Below, piece after piece: positions 16,046 to 23,973 of a stretch of DNA of 64,000 bases. Numbering within the stretch: the first letter of the stretch is position 1; each line of letters starts with the position of its first letter. The notes beneath the pieces were generated by a model, which did not search any database, was not told the DNA's origin, and saw nothing but the letters and a program-made list of their open reading frames with translations. This DNA comes from Herbidospora cretacea (lineage in GTDB: Bacteria > Actinomycetota > Actinomycetes > Streptosporangiales > Streptosporangiaceae). The DNA lies in the NCBI RefSeq assembly GCF_001570605.1, contig NZ_BBXG01000022.1:62001-126000 (forward strand). The letters are read 5' to 3'. The translations under genes were made by a program, and so were the position numbers.

Positions 16046-16610
16046 GCCTCGTCGACTCCGGGGGTGATCCGGGGAACGGGCTGCTCCAGCAGGTCGAAGG
16101 CCTCGTCGACGCTCGTGGCCCACGAGATGCCGTCGAAGACGTCGGGGCGGGTGAAGCCCTGGTCGTACATGTCGCTGACCAGGTCTTTCAGGGGGGCGTA
16201 GAGGCCCCAGGGGTCGAGCAGGACCAGGGGCCGGCGGTGGATGCCGAGGACCCGGGCGGTCCAGATCTCGAAGAGCTCCTCCATCGTGCCGATGCCGCCC
16301 GGCAGGACCAGGAAGGCGTCGGAGCGGGCGTCCATGACGCTCTTGCGCTCGCGCATGCCGGTCGTGACGATCAGCTCGGTCGACTCGGTGTCGGCGATCT
16401 CGATGTCCACCAGGACCTGCGGGATCACGCCGATCGTCTGGGCGCCGCCGGCCCGCGCGGCGCGCGCGACCTCGCCCATGCACGACACGATCGCGCCGCC
16501 GCTGACCAGGTGGTGGCCCCGCCGCGCGAGCTCGGCCCCCGCGTCGGCGGCCAGCTGGAAGTACTTCGGGTCGATCTTCTGGGAGGAGGCGCAGAAAACG
16601 CAGACGTACA

Positions 16611-16611
<1 letters not shown>
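16042..16611 (-). CDS. LOG-family protein (TIGR00730 type), second copy
   Basis: 189 residues. A Rossmann-like lysine-decarboxylase-fold protein of the LOG family, with the nucleotide-binding/catalytic motif PGGIGTMEELFE and the preceding MRERKSVMDARSDAF containing the conserved Arg. The N-terminus (MYVCVFCASSQKIDPKYFQ) has the usual CVFCGSS-like start. Family members release the free base from cytokinin-type or purine nucleoside monophosphates. Its ATG shares one base with the stop of the upstream LOG gene (TAATG), so both are translated together. The two paralogues may form a heteromer. Converges with the 76-residue gene, overlapping by 4 bases. Confidence 0.88.
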
Positions 16612-17381
<770 letters not shown>

Positions 17382-17498
17382 GGGACGCCACGCTAGCCCC
17401 TCCGGATGGCCGTCGAAAAAATCTTGAGAATCCATCCGGAACCGTGGAACCGGATTTCGCTCAGGCCGCGTCTAACAGTCGAGGGTGCTGCTCGGGAC

Positions 17499-17545
17499 GG
17501 AAAGTGGCTTTCCCCGCCAAATGGCCGGCGAGGAAAGCCACTTTC
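17499..17545. other. 14-bp perfect inverted repeat upstream of the LOG genes
   Basis: GAAAGTGGCTTTCC and GGAAAGCCACTTTC are exact complements around a 19-base spacer. The plus strand continues with TTCTTC, but no plus-strand gene precedes it. On the minus strand it lies between the dapE stop and the LOG start, with no U-run. It may be an operator or leader hairpin for the LOG pair, or a remnant of a small mobile repeat. Confidence 0.5.
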
Positions 17546-17564
17546 TTCTTTCTCCAGCCAGAAG

Positions 17565-17629
17565 CCCTGTCTACGGGGCAGATTCAGAGCGCGAGCCACG
17601 GTCGGCCTTCGGCCGCCCGCGTCACGCTT
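17565..17629 (-). repeat. palindromic gene-end element, copy 3 (long form)
   Basis: Core 17589-17629 with GGCCTTCGGCC centre plus the left extension CCCTGTCTACGGGGCAGATT (17565-17584). The dapE stop codon (17622-17624) lies inside the core, so the last codons of dapE (Lys-Ala-stop) come from the element. Compared with copy 4 the long form differs at only a handful of positions. Confidence 0.82.
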
Positions 17630-18671
17630 TCAACCAGCCCGTCATGACCCGCTCGGCCTCGACGATCTTGTCGAGTTCGACGTATTCGTCGACTTTGTGG
17701 GCCATCGCGGGATCGCCCGGTCCATAGTTCACCGCCGGAACTCCGAGCGCGGAGAAACGGGCCACATCGGTCCATGCCACCTTCGCCCGGGGTTCGCCTC
17801 CCACCGCGCGCGCGAACGCCGCCGCCACCGGGTTTTCCAGACCGGGGCGGGCGCCGGGGGCCGAGTCGGTGATCGTCACCTGGAAGCCGTCGAAGACCTC
17901 GCGGATGTGGTTCTGGGCCTGCTCCTCGGTGAGGTCGGGGGCGAAGCGGTAGTTCACCGTCACCACGCACTCGTCGGGGATCACGTTGCCCGCGTGGCCG
18001 CCGCGGATCAGCACCGCGTTGAGGCCCTCGTGGTATTTCAGGCCGTCGACGACCGGCTCACGCGGTGTGTAATCGGCCAGCCGGTTCATGATCTGCCCGG
18101 CGCCGTGGATGGCGTTGACGCCGAGCCAGCCGCGGGCGCTGTGGGCGCGTACACCGGTGGAGAGGATCTCGGCCCGGACGGTGCCCTGGCAGCCGCCCTC
18201 GATCACGCCGTCGGTGGGCTCCATCAGCACCGCGAAGTCGCCGCGCACCCAGTCGGGGTGTTCGCGCACCAGCAGGCCGAGGCCGTTGCGGGCCGCCTCG
18301 ACCTCCTCCTGGTCGTAGAAGACGAGGGTCAGGTCGCGGTTGGGGTCGCCGAGGAGGGCCAGTTTGAGCTGGACGGCCACGCCGGCCTTCATGTCGGTGC
18401 CGCCGCAGCCGATCAGGCGGCCGCCCTCGACCCGGCTCGGCACGTTGCCCGCGATGGGCACGGTGTCGAGGTGGCCCGCCACGACGACCCGCTCGGCCCG
18501 GCCGAGGAAGGTGCGCGCCACGACGTTGTTGCCGTGGCGGTCGACGGTCAGGTGGGGCAGCCGCCGCAGCGCCTCCTCGATCTCGTCGGCCAGGGCCTTC
18601 TCTTCCCCGCTTTCCGATGCGATGTCCACCAGATCGGCGGTCAGCGCCTTCACGTCCTGATCAAGTCGCAT
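17622..18671 (-). CDS. dapE: succinyl-diaminopimelate desuccinylase
   Basis: 349 residues, M20 metallopeptidase family. It converts N-succinyl-LL-diaminopimelate to LL-diaminopimelate in lysine/peptidoglycan synthesis. Motifs are the metal histidine and aspartate VVAGHLDTVP, the bridging aspartate GCGGTDMKAG, the catalytic glutamate pair YDQEEVEA and the lid-domain GRGWL-type segment SARGWLGVNAIHG. The C-terminal metal histidine falls in DPAMAHKVDEYVE. Position matches M. tuberculosis dapE (Rv1202), and dapC lies 1.5 kb further on. The 3' end is unusual because the stop codon lies inside a dispersed palindromic element. ATG 18671 is divergent from the plus-strand gene at 18719 with a 47-base gap. 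Confidence 0.94.
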   Translation of the reverse strand: MRLDQDVKALTADLVDIASESGEEKALADEIEEALRRLPHLTVDRHGNNVVARTFLGRAERVVVAGHLDTVPIAGNVPSRVEGGRLIGCGGTDMKAGVAVQLKLALLGDPNRDLTLVFYDQEEVEAARNGLGLLVREHPDWVRGDFAVLMEPTDGVIEGGCQGTVRAEILSTGVRAHSARGWLGVNAIHGAGQIMNRLADYTPREPVVDGLKYHEGLNAVLIRGGHAGNVIPDECVVTVNYRFAPDLTEEQAQNHIREVFDGFQVTITDSAPGARPGLENPVAAAFARAVGGEPRAKVAWTDVARFSALGVPAVNYGPGDPAMAHKVDEYVELDKIVEAERVMTGWLKA

Positions 18672-18718
18672 GTCAGCCGAGCCTACGGCAGGCCTGCGAG
18701 AAGGTAGGTTCTTGGGCT

Positions 18719-19489
18719 GTGACCCGGCGCCCCTCCAGAACAGCCCTGACCATCGTGGCCATCGTGGTCGTCCTGGCGGGAGCGATCTTCTTCGCGGGAT
18801 ACCAGCTCCTGAAGAAGACCGAGCCGTTCGCGTTCGGCGAGGGCTGCACGATCGACGTCCCGGGCGGGACGCTCGACCTCGACCTGGAGCAGTCGCAGAT
18901 CGCCTCGACGATCGCCGCCGTGGCCGCCCGCCGCAAGCTGCCCAAGCGGGCGCTGGAGATCGCCTACATCACGGCGATCCAGGAGTCGAAGCTGACCAAC
19001 ATCTCCTTCGGCGACCGCGACTCGGTCGGCATCTTCCAGCAGCGGCCCTCGCAGGGCTGGGGCACGGTCAAGCAGATCATGGACCCGGTCTACTCCACCC
19101 GCCGTTTCTTCGCCGCCCTGGAGAAGGTCGACGGCTACCTCGACATGAGCCTCCACGACGCCGCCCAGGCGGTGCAGCGCTCGGCCGACGGCGGGGCCTA
19201 CGCCGACCACCGGCGCGACGCCGAGATCCTGGCCACCGCCTTCCGCGGCGACCAGCCCCGGGCGGTGCACTGCTGGTATCCGCCGAAGGAGACGCCGCCC
19301 CCGCCGCAGCAGGCCGCCGCGGCCAAGGAGTTCACCCGGGCCAGGGGCGCGTCCAGGGAGGACTGGCTGAAGGCGACCTGGTTCGTCACCCACGCGCCGG
19401 TCTACGGGCTGCGCGAGGTCGTCCTCGACGGCTACGTGTGGGCCGCCGCCACCGGGCACGACGGGTGGAAGACGGTCGAGCAGGGCTGA
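18719..19489 (+). CDS. membrane-anchored protein with transglycosylase-like region
   Basis: 256 residues from GTG 18719. Earlier in-frame starts would run back through the dapE start and give no hydrophobic N-terminus. One signal-anchor helix (residues 7-30, ALTIVAIVVVLAGAIFFAGY) precedes an extracytoplasmic part. Within it, ALEIAYITAIQESKLTNI and GDRDSVGIFQQRPSQGWG resemble the glutamate and glycine-rich loop of soluble lytic transglycosylase folds (ExSxLxN...D..GIFQ). Databases often label such proteins heavy-metal transporters, which the sequence does not support. It may process peptidoglycan or bind it. It converges with the DUF4178 gene, only 4 bases apart. Confidence 0.7.
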   Translation: MTRRPSRTALTIVAIVVVLAGAIFFAGYQLLKKTEPFAFGEGCTIDVPGGTLDLDLEQSQIASTIAAVAARRKLPKRALEIAYITAIQESKLTNISFGDRDSVGIFQQRPSQGWGTVKQIMDPVYSTRRFFAALEKVDGYLDMSLHDAAQAVQRSADGGAYADHRRDAEILATAFRGDQPRAVHCWYPPKETPPPPQQAAAAKEFTRARGASREDWLKATWFVTHAPVYGLREVVLDGYVWAAATGHDGWKTVEQG

Positions 19490-19493
19490 GCCC

Positions 19494-20105
19494 TCAGGCC
19501 CTGCGGTCGACCTGGATCGAGCCGGGGGTGAGCGGCGAGGCGTAGGAGGCGACCCACTGGCCGCCCTGCACCCGCTGGAACGACAGCAGCCGCCCGTCGT
19601 GGGCGCGGTAGTCGGCGAAGTCGAGCAGGCCGCGCTCGGGCAGGCCGGTCATGCCCTCGGCCCGGTAGGCGACCGTGCCGCGCTCGCCGGGGAAGAACTC
19701 GACGCCTTCCATGATCAGCATGCTCTTGGCCGGGACCATGCCCTGGGCCTGGACCGGCGTCCACAGCATGACCTCGAGACCTTCGGGGCGCTCCTGGACC
19801 GAGAGCCAGTGGACCCGGCGGCTGCCGTCGTCGAGCAGGTGCTCGGTCCACTCGTCGCCCTGCCGCATCAGGTGGAGGGCGCCGATGGCCTTGAAGCGGG
19901 TGCCCTCCACGGTGGCGGTGTCGCCGACCTGGAGGGTGCGGGGGTCGAAGTAGTCGGGGTCGGCGAAGTCGTCGAAGAAATCGGCATCGGTCCCGACGTC
20001 GGCGCCGGCCCGGTCACGCCCGTCGCGGCGGGCGGACGCGACGTAGACGACCACCGCGACGACCACCGCCGCGAGGCACAGACCGAGCACCACCGCTGTC
20101 GTCAT
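19494..20105 (-). CDS. DUF4178 domain membrane protein
   Basis: 203 residues from ATG 20105, with AGGATCG a few bases upstream. A start 7 codons earlier is less likely. One N-terminal transmembrane helix (residues 2-24, AVVLGLCLAAVVVAVVVYVA) precedes an acidic linker (DFFDDFADPDYFDP) and a beta-rich cytosolic or external domain typical of DUF4178: TLQVGDTATVEGTRFKAIG, WTEHLLDDGSRRVHWLSVQ and FPGERGTVAYRAEG. The family's role is not established; in other bacteria it occurs near phage-shock or membrane-stress genes. Here it lies between the transglycosylase-like gene and dapC without overlap. The function is left open. Confidence 0.82.
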   Translation of the reverse strand: MTTAVVLGLCLAAVVVAVVVYVASARRDGRDRAGADVGTDADFFDDFADPDYFDPRTLQVGDTATVEGTRFKAIGALHLMRQGDEWTEHLLDDGSRRVHWLSVQERPEGLEVMLWTPVQAQGMVPAKSMLIMEGVEFFPGERGTVAYRAEGMTGLPERGLLDFADYRAHDGRLLSFQRVQGGQWVASYASPLTPGSIQVDRRA

Positions 20106-20162
20106 GGCGCGCGATCCTATCAACACAATCGCGCCATATCAGCCCATATGAGGGCGGCTCAC

Positions 20163-21248
20163 CTATGCGGTAGTGAGGCGTGCGACGGCTGCGCCGATTC
20201 TTTCGTCTGTGGCGGTGATCGCTACACGGATGTGGCCTTCACCGGCAGTGCCGTAGAAGCTGCCGGGGGCCACGAGGACGCCCAGTTTGGCCAGCCGGGC
20301 GACCTGGTCCCAGCAGCCGGTCCCGTCGGTGGCCCACAGGTAGAGGCCGGCCTCGGAGTGGTCGACCCGCCAGCCGGCGGCCTCCAGGGCGGCCCGCAGG
20401 GCGGTGCGCCGGGCGGAGTAGCGGGCGCGCTGCTCGTCGGCGTGGGCGTCGTCGCCGAGGGCGGCCGTCATGGCGGCCTGGACCGGCTCGGGCACGATCA
20501 TCCCGGCGTGCTTGCGGATCTCCAGCAGCCGCTTCACCAGCGCCGGGTCGCCCGCGACGAAGGCGGCGCGGTAACCGGCCAGGTTGGAGCGCTTGGAGAG
20601 CGAGTGGACGGCCAGCAGGCCCTCGTGGGAGCCGCCGGACACGTCGGGGTGGAGGATCGAGACCGGGCGCTTCTCCCAGCCCAGTTCGATGTAGCACTCG
20701 TCGGAGGCGACGACCGCGCCGCGCTCGCGGGCCCAGGCGACCACCTTGGCGAGGTGTTCGGCCGGGAGCACCCGGCCGGTGGGGTTGCTCGGCGAGTTGA
20801 CCCAGACGAGGGGCACCCGCTCCGGGCCGAGCGAGAGCAGGCCGTCGGTCGGGAAGGGCTCGGCCCCGGCCAGCCGGGCGCCCACGTCGTAGGTCGGGTA
20901 GGCGAGCTCGGGGAAGATCACCTTGTCGCCGGGGCCGACGCCGAGCAGGGTCGGCAGCCAGGCGACGAGTTCCTTGGAGCCGATCGTCGGCAGCACGCCC
21001 GCCGGGTCGGCCGTCACGCCGTGGCGGCGGGACAGCCAGCCCGCTGCCGCCTCGCGCAACCGGGCCGTGCCGTAGGTCAGCGGATAGCCGGGACTGTCGG
21101 CGGCCTCGATGAGCGCCCTGCGCACGACCTCGGGGACAGGGTCGACGGGGGTGCCGACCGACAGGTCGGCGATCCCGCCGGGATGGGCCTCGGCGATGGT
21201 CTTGTACGAGGCCAGGCTGTCCCACGGGAAGTCGGGCAGGGCGATCAC
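20163..21248 (-). CDS. dapC: succinyldiaminopimelate transaminase (DapC)
   Basis: 361 residues, fold-type I PLP aminotransferase. The PLP lysine sits in VHSLSKRSNLAGYRAAFVA. Other family marks are SPGYPLTYGTARLREAAAG, WVNSPSNPTGRVLPAEHL and the C-terminal arginine in EGHIRVAITATDERI. It supplies N-succinyl-LL-diaminopimelate from the keto precursor, one step before DapE in lysine and cell-wall synthesis. It directly follows fdxA on the same strand (24 bases), the pairing seen in mycobacteria (fdxC and Rv1178) and streptomycetes, so one transcript is likely. GTG start at 21248. Confidence 0.93.
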   Translation of the reverse strand: MIALPDFPWDSLASYKTIAEAHPGGIADLSVGTPVDPVPEVVRRALIEAADSPGYPLTYGTARLREAAAGWLSRRHGVTADPAGVLPTIGSKELVAWLPTLLGVGPGDKVIFPELAYPTYDVGARLAGAEPFPTDGLLSLGPERVPLVWVNSPSNPTGRVLPAEHLAKVVAWARERGAVVASDECYIELGWEKRPVSILHPDVSGGSHEGLLAVHSLSKRSNLAGYRAAFVAGDPALVKRLLEIRKHAGMIVPEPVQAAMTAALGDDAHADEQRARYSARRTALRAALEAAGWRVDHSEAGLYLWATDGTGCWDQVARLAKLGVLVAPGSFYGTAGEGHIRVAITATDERIGAAVARLTTA

Positions 21249-21272
21249 GAAGGGCTCCCGTCGAACGTCAGG

Positions 21273-21599
21273 TCAGTGGTCTTCGGCCTGCGGCGGCAGG
21301 GCGGCCACGACCGGGTGGTCAGCGTTGATCTTCCCCACCTTGGACGCGCCGCCGGGCGAGCCAAGGTCCTGGAAGAAGTCAACATTGGCCTTGTAGAAGT
21401 CCTTCCACTGCTCGGGCAGGTCGTCTTCGTAGAAGATGGCCTCCACCGGGCAGACCGGCTCGCACGCCCCACAGTCGACGCACTCGTCGGGGTGGATGTA
21501 GAGCATGCGCTCGCCCTCGTAGATGCAGTCGACAGGGCACTCTTCGATGCACGCCTTGTCCAGGACATCCACGCAAGGCTGCGCGATGACGTAGGTCAC
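21273..21599 (-). CDS. fdxA: seven-iron ferredoxin (3Fe-4S/4Fe-4S)
   Basis: 108 residues from GTG 21599 with a strong ribosome site (AAGGAGCTAGAG). The cysteine layout C9, C17, C21, C25, C40, C43, C46, C50 equals the Azotobacter-type 7Fe ferredoxin. C9, C17 and C50 hold the 3Fe-4S cluster; C21, C40, C43 and C46 hold the 4Fe-4S cluster; C25 is the extra free cysteine. The ~50-residue tail ([19 protein letters not shown]) is normal for the actinobacterial FdxA/FdxC group. It is a cytosolic electron carrier, with partners not shown here. Probably cotranscribed with dapC. Confidence 0.95.
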   Translation of the reverse strand: MTYVIAQPCVDVLDKACIEECPVDCIYEGERMLYIHPDECVDCGACEPVCPVEAIFYEDDLPEQWKDFYKANVDFFQDLGSPGGASKVGKINADHPVVAALPPQAEDH

Positions 21600-21696
21600 C
21601 TCTAGCTCCTTCTTTCCGGCACGACATGGGCCGCAGGTTGCTCCGTCCTAGTATTGCGGTGACTGTCAGGTGGCCGGAACAGGGAGGGGGCATGTC

Positions 21697-21903
21697 GTGG
21701 CCTTCCATCTCAAGGTGACCATCTCTCCGGCCGACGTCGGGCGCCGCGTCACGGTGCGGCGGGCGCTGCCCGAGGGGTTCCGCGACGTCGTCGGCGTGCT
21801 CGAGACGTGGGAGAACGGCATGCTGTCGGTACGCAGGAGGGACGGCACGCTGGTCGAGTTCCCGGAAAAGGTCATGGCCGCGGCAAAGGTCGTCCCCGGC
21901 TGA
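21697..21903 (+). CDS. small SH3-like domain protein (Rv0428c-type SH3 fold)
   Basis: 68 residues from GTG 21697, with AGGGAGGGGG 6-16 bases upstream. The sequence (VGRRVTVRRALPEGFRDVVG, VLETWENGMLSVRRRDGTL, then KVMAAAKVVPG) corresponds to the SH3-like domain that normally precedes a GNAT acetyltransferase domain in Rv0428c-type proteins. Here no acetyltransferase follows, since the next gene is a binding protein, so it is either a free-standing domain or a split relic. It probably binds a peptide or nucleic acid, but this is unknown. It is divergent from fdxA with about 97 bases between, and 26 bases precede the next gene. Confidence 0.7.
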   Translation: MAFHLKVTISPADVGRRVTVRRALPEGFRDVVGVLETWENGMLSVRRRDGTLVEFPEKVMAAAKVVPG

Positions 21904-21929
21904 GGCGTGCCGCCTCGACGCGGCGCGAC

Positions 21930-23030
21930 ATGGCCCCAAGCATTCGAATCGTGACCAGACTCGTGACCACTCCCGCGCTGGCGGCCCTCCTGGCCCTCGC
22001 GGCATGTTCGTCCCAGGGCGGCGAGACCAAGGCCCTGCCGCCGGTCAACGTCAAGGGCGCCAGCCTCCAGGCGGGCTTCGGCACCATGGACCGGCTGGTC
22101 GAGGCCGCCCAGAAGGAGGGCAGGCTGACGGTCGTCGGCATGCCCCGCGAATGGGTCAACCACGGCGAGCTGATGGACGTCTTCACCGACAAGTACGGCG
22201 TCCAGATCGAGTCGCTCAATCCGGCGGCCAACAGCCAGCAGCAGATCGACGCCGCCGCCTCGGCCGCCAAGCCCGACGTCTTCGACCTCAGCGTCGACGT
22301 GGCCCTCGCCAACGCCGCCAAGTTCGCCCCCTACCAGGTGACCGGCTGGACCGACATCCCCGACGAGGTCAAGGCCGCCAACGGCGCCTGGTACGCCGGG
22401 TACGGCGGCTACATGTCGATCGGCTACGACCCGCGCAGGATGAAGGCGCCGGTGTCGTACACGGAACTCCTCGCGCCGACGGCCCGCCCGGCGGGCACGA
22501 CGGTCGCGCTCGCGGGCGACCCGCTGAAGAACGCGAGCGGCTTCAACGGCGTGATGGCGGCCTCCATGCAGGGCGACCGGTTCGACGCCAAGAGGGGCGT
22601 GAAGACCTTCGCGGCCCTGAAGAAGGCCGGGGCCCTGGCCGCCGCGCCCGAGCAGGCCGCCGCGGTGATCGACTGGGACTACCTGAACGCGGCCCGGTCG
22701 GCCGCCAACGCGGCCAACTGGCAGGTGACGATCCCGGCGGGCTCGGTCCTGGCCTCGCCCTACGTCCACGCCATCAGCGCGAGCGCGCCCCACCCGGCCG
22801 CCGCCCGCCTGTGGACCGAGTTCGTGTTCTCGGACGAGGGCCAGAACATCCTGCTCAGGGGCTACGCGCGGCCCTCGCGGATGGAGGCCATGCAGATGCG
22901 CGCCACCCTCGACAACGAGGCGGCCGGGAAGCTGCCCAAGGTCAACGGGAGCCCGGTCTTCCTGACCATCCCGCAGCAGGACGCCGCCAAGACGTATCTC
23001 CAGCAACACTGGTCTCAGCAAATGAGCTGA
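21930..23030 (+). CDS. lipoprotein solute-binding protein (ABC-type, no permease nearby)
   Basis: 366 residues from ATG 21930. A lipoprotein signal peptide, RLVTTPALAALLALAAC with the lipidated C26, is followed by a periplasmic-binding-protein fold of the family 1/iron-thiamine type (LTVVGMPREWVNHGELMDVF, DVFDLSVDVALANAAKF). Late motifs match spermidine/Fe3+ binders (AARLWTEFVFSDEGQNILL, GYARPSR). No ABC permease or ATPase gene is in the window, so its partner is elsewhere or it acts as a sensor. Ligand unknown. It is spaced only 26 bases from the SH3-like gene and 85 from the methyltransferase, so these may form one unit. Confidence 0.85.
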   Translation: MAPSIRIVTRLVTTPALAALLALAACSSQGGETKALPPVNVKGASLQAGFGTMDRLVEAAQKEGRLTVVGMPREWVNHGELMDVFTDKYGVQIESLNPAANSQQQIDAAASAAKPDVFDLSVDVALANAAKFAPYQVTGWTDIPDEVKAANGAWYAGYGGYMSIGYDPRRMKAPVSYTELLAPTARPAGTTVALAGDPLKNASGFNGVMAASMQGDRFDAKRGVKTFAALKKAGALAAAPEQAAAVIDWDYLNAARSAANAANWQVTIPAGSVLASPYVHAISASAPHPAAARLWTEFVFSDEGQNILLRGYARPSRMEAMQMRATLDNEAAGKLPKVNGSPVFLTIPQQDAAKTYLQQHWSQQMS

Positions 23031-23115
23031 AAAACACTGATTCCACGGCTGGCGTACAGTGATGCCGGACAACCGTGGAAGTGAGCCCATCTTGCGATAT
23101 GACACACCTCCGCTC

Positions 23116-23868
23116 ATGAGGTGGAACGCTCGCGCCTACGACAGCTCGTTCGGCTACGTCTCGGCGCAGGGCGCTCCCCTCGTGGAGCTGCTCGACCCGC
23201 AGCCGGGTGAGCGCGTGCTCGACCTCGGCTGCGGCACCGGCGTGCTGAGCGGTGAGATCGCCCTGCGCGGGGCGTACGTCCTGGGGATCGACGGGTCCCA
23301 CGCGATGATCGAGACGGCCATCGCCCAGTTCCCCGGGCTCGACTTCACGGTGGGCGACGGCCACGACTTCGGCGTCGCCCAGCCGTTCGACGCGGTGTTC
23401 TCCAACGCCGCCCTCCACTGGATGCACCGCGACCCCGACGCGGTCATCGACAACGTCCGCAACGCGCTGCGGCCGGGCGGCCGGTTCGTGGCCGAGCTCG
23501 GCGGGGCCGGCAACTGCGCCGCCCTGACCTCCGCCATGCTGACCGCCTGGCGTGAACACGGTCTTCGCGAGCCCGAACTGCCCTGGTATTTCCCCAGCCC
23601 GGCGGAGTACGCCGTCCGGTTGGAACGCGCCGGTTTCACGCTGCGCATCCTGGAGCACTTCGACCGGCCGACCCCCCTCGACGAGTGCCCCAACGGCGCC
23701 GCCGACTGGGTGAGGATGTTCGCCGCCTCGCTGCTCGACGGGCTCTCCCCCGCGACGGTCGACTCGCTGCTCCGGCGGGTCAACGAACTCGCCGCCCCCG
23801 CCCTGCGCCACGACTCCGGCTGGATGGCCGACTACGTGAGACTCCGTTTCGCAGCGGTGCGCCACTGA
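23116..23868 (+). CDS. class I SAM-dependent methyltransferase
   Basis: 250 residues from ATG 23116 (MRWNARAYDSSFGYVSAQG), the usual beginning of trans-aconitate-methyltransferase-like proteins. GTG 23059 and ATG 23062 in the same frame would add 18-19 residues, and no ribosome site decides between them. Motif I is VLDLGCGTGVLSGEI (about residues 35-49), followed by the acidic GIDGSHAMI, the motif PFDAVFSNAALHWM and LRPGGRFVAELGG. The C-terminal half binds the acceptor, which is unknown. The family includes enzymes for small carboxylic acids. It ends 105 bases before the sigma-like cassette, with no clear terminator between. Confidence 0.8.
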   Translation: MRWNARAYDSSFGYVSAQGAPLVELLDPQPGERVLDLGCGTGVLSGEIALRGAYVLGIDGSHAMIETAIAQFPGLDFTVGDGHDFGVAQPFDAVFSNAALHWMHRDPDAVIDNVRNALRPGGRFVAELGGAGNCAALTSAMLTAWREHGLREPELPWYFPSPAEYAVRLERAGFTLRILEHFDRPTPLDECPNGAADWVRMFAASLLDGLSPATVDSLLRRVNELAAPALRHDSGWMADYVRLRFAAVRH

Positions 23869-23932
23869 AGGGTGACACCATCGTTTGTGGCTGTTCGTCA
23901 CGGATGAAACTCCCGCCACGGCAGGGGATTTG

Positions 23933-23948
23933 CCAGACTATGGTCTGG
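23933..23948. promoter_or_regulatory. inverted repeat before the sigma-like/helicase cassette, possible operator
   Basis: CCAGAC-TATG-GTCTGG is a perfect 6-bp inverted repeat with a 4-base spacer, 25 bases before the first gene's ATG at 23974. The spacer contains TATG and could overlap a -10 box. Position and symmetry suggest a repressor site controlling the three-gene cassette. Confidence 0.5.
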
Positions 23949-23973
23949 TCTTACGGAAGTGATGGGGATAGCG

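Noticed and set aside
18617-18718. Earlier start for the transglycosylase-like gene
   Set aside because: Would overlap the dapE start and bury the signal-anchor helix behind 34 polar residues.
19599-21605. 668-residue plus-strand frame opposite dapC, the DUF4178 gene and fdxA
   Set aside because: Crosses three genes whose motifs are intact; composition typical of a shadow frame.
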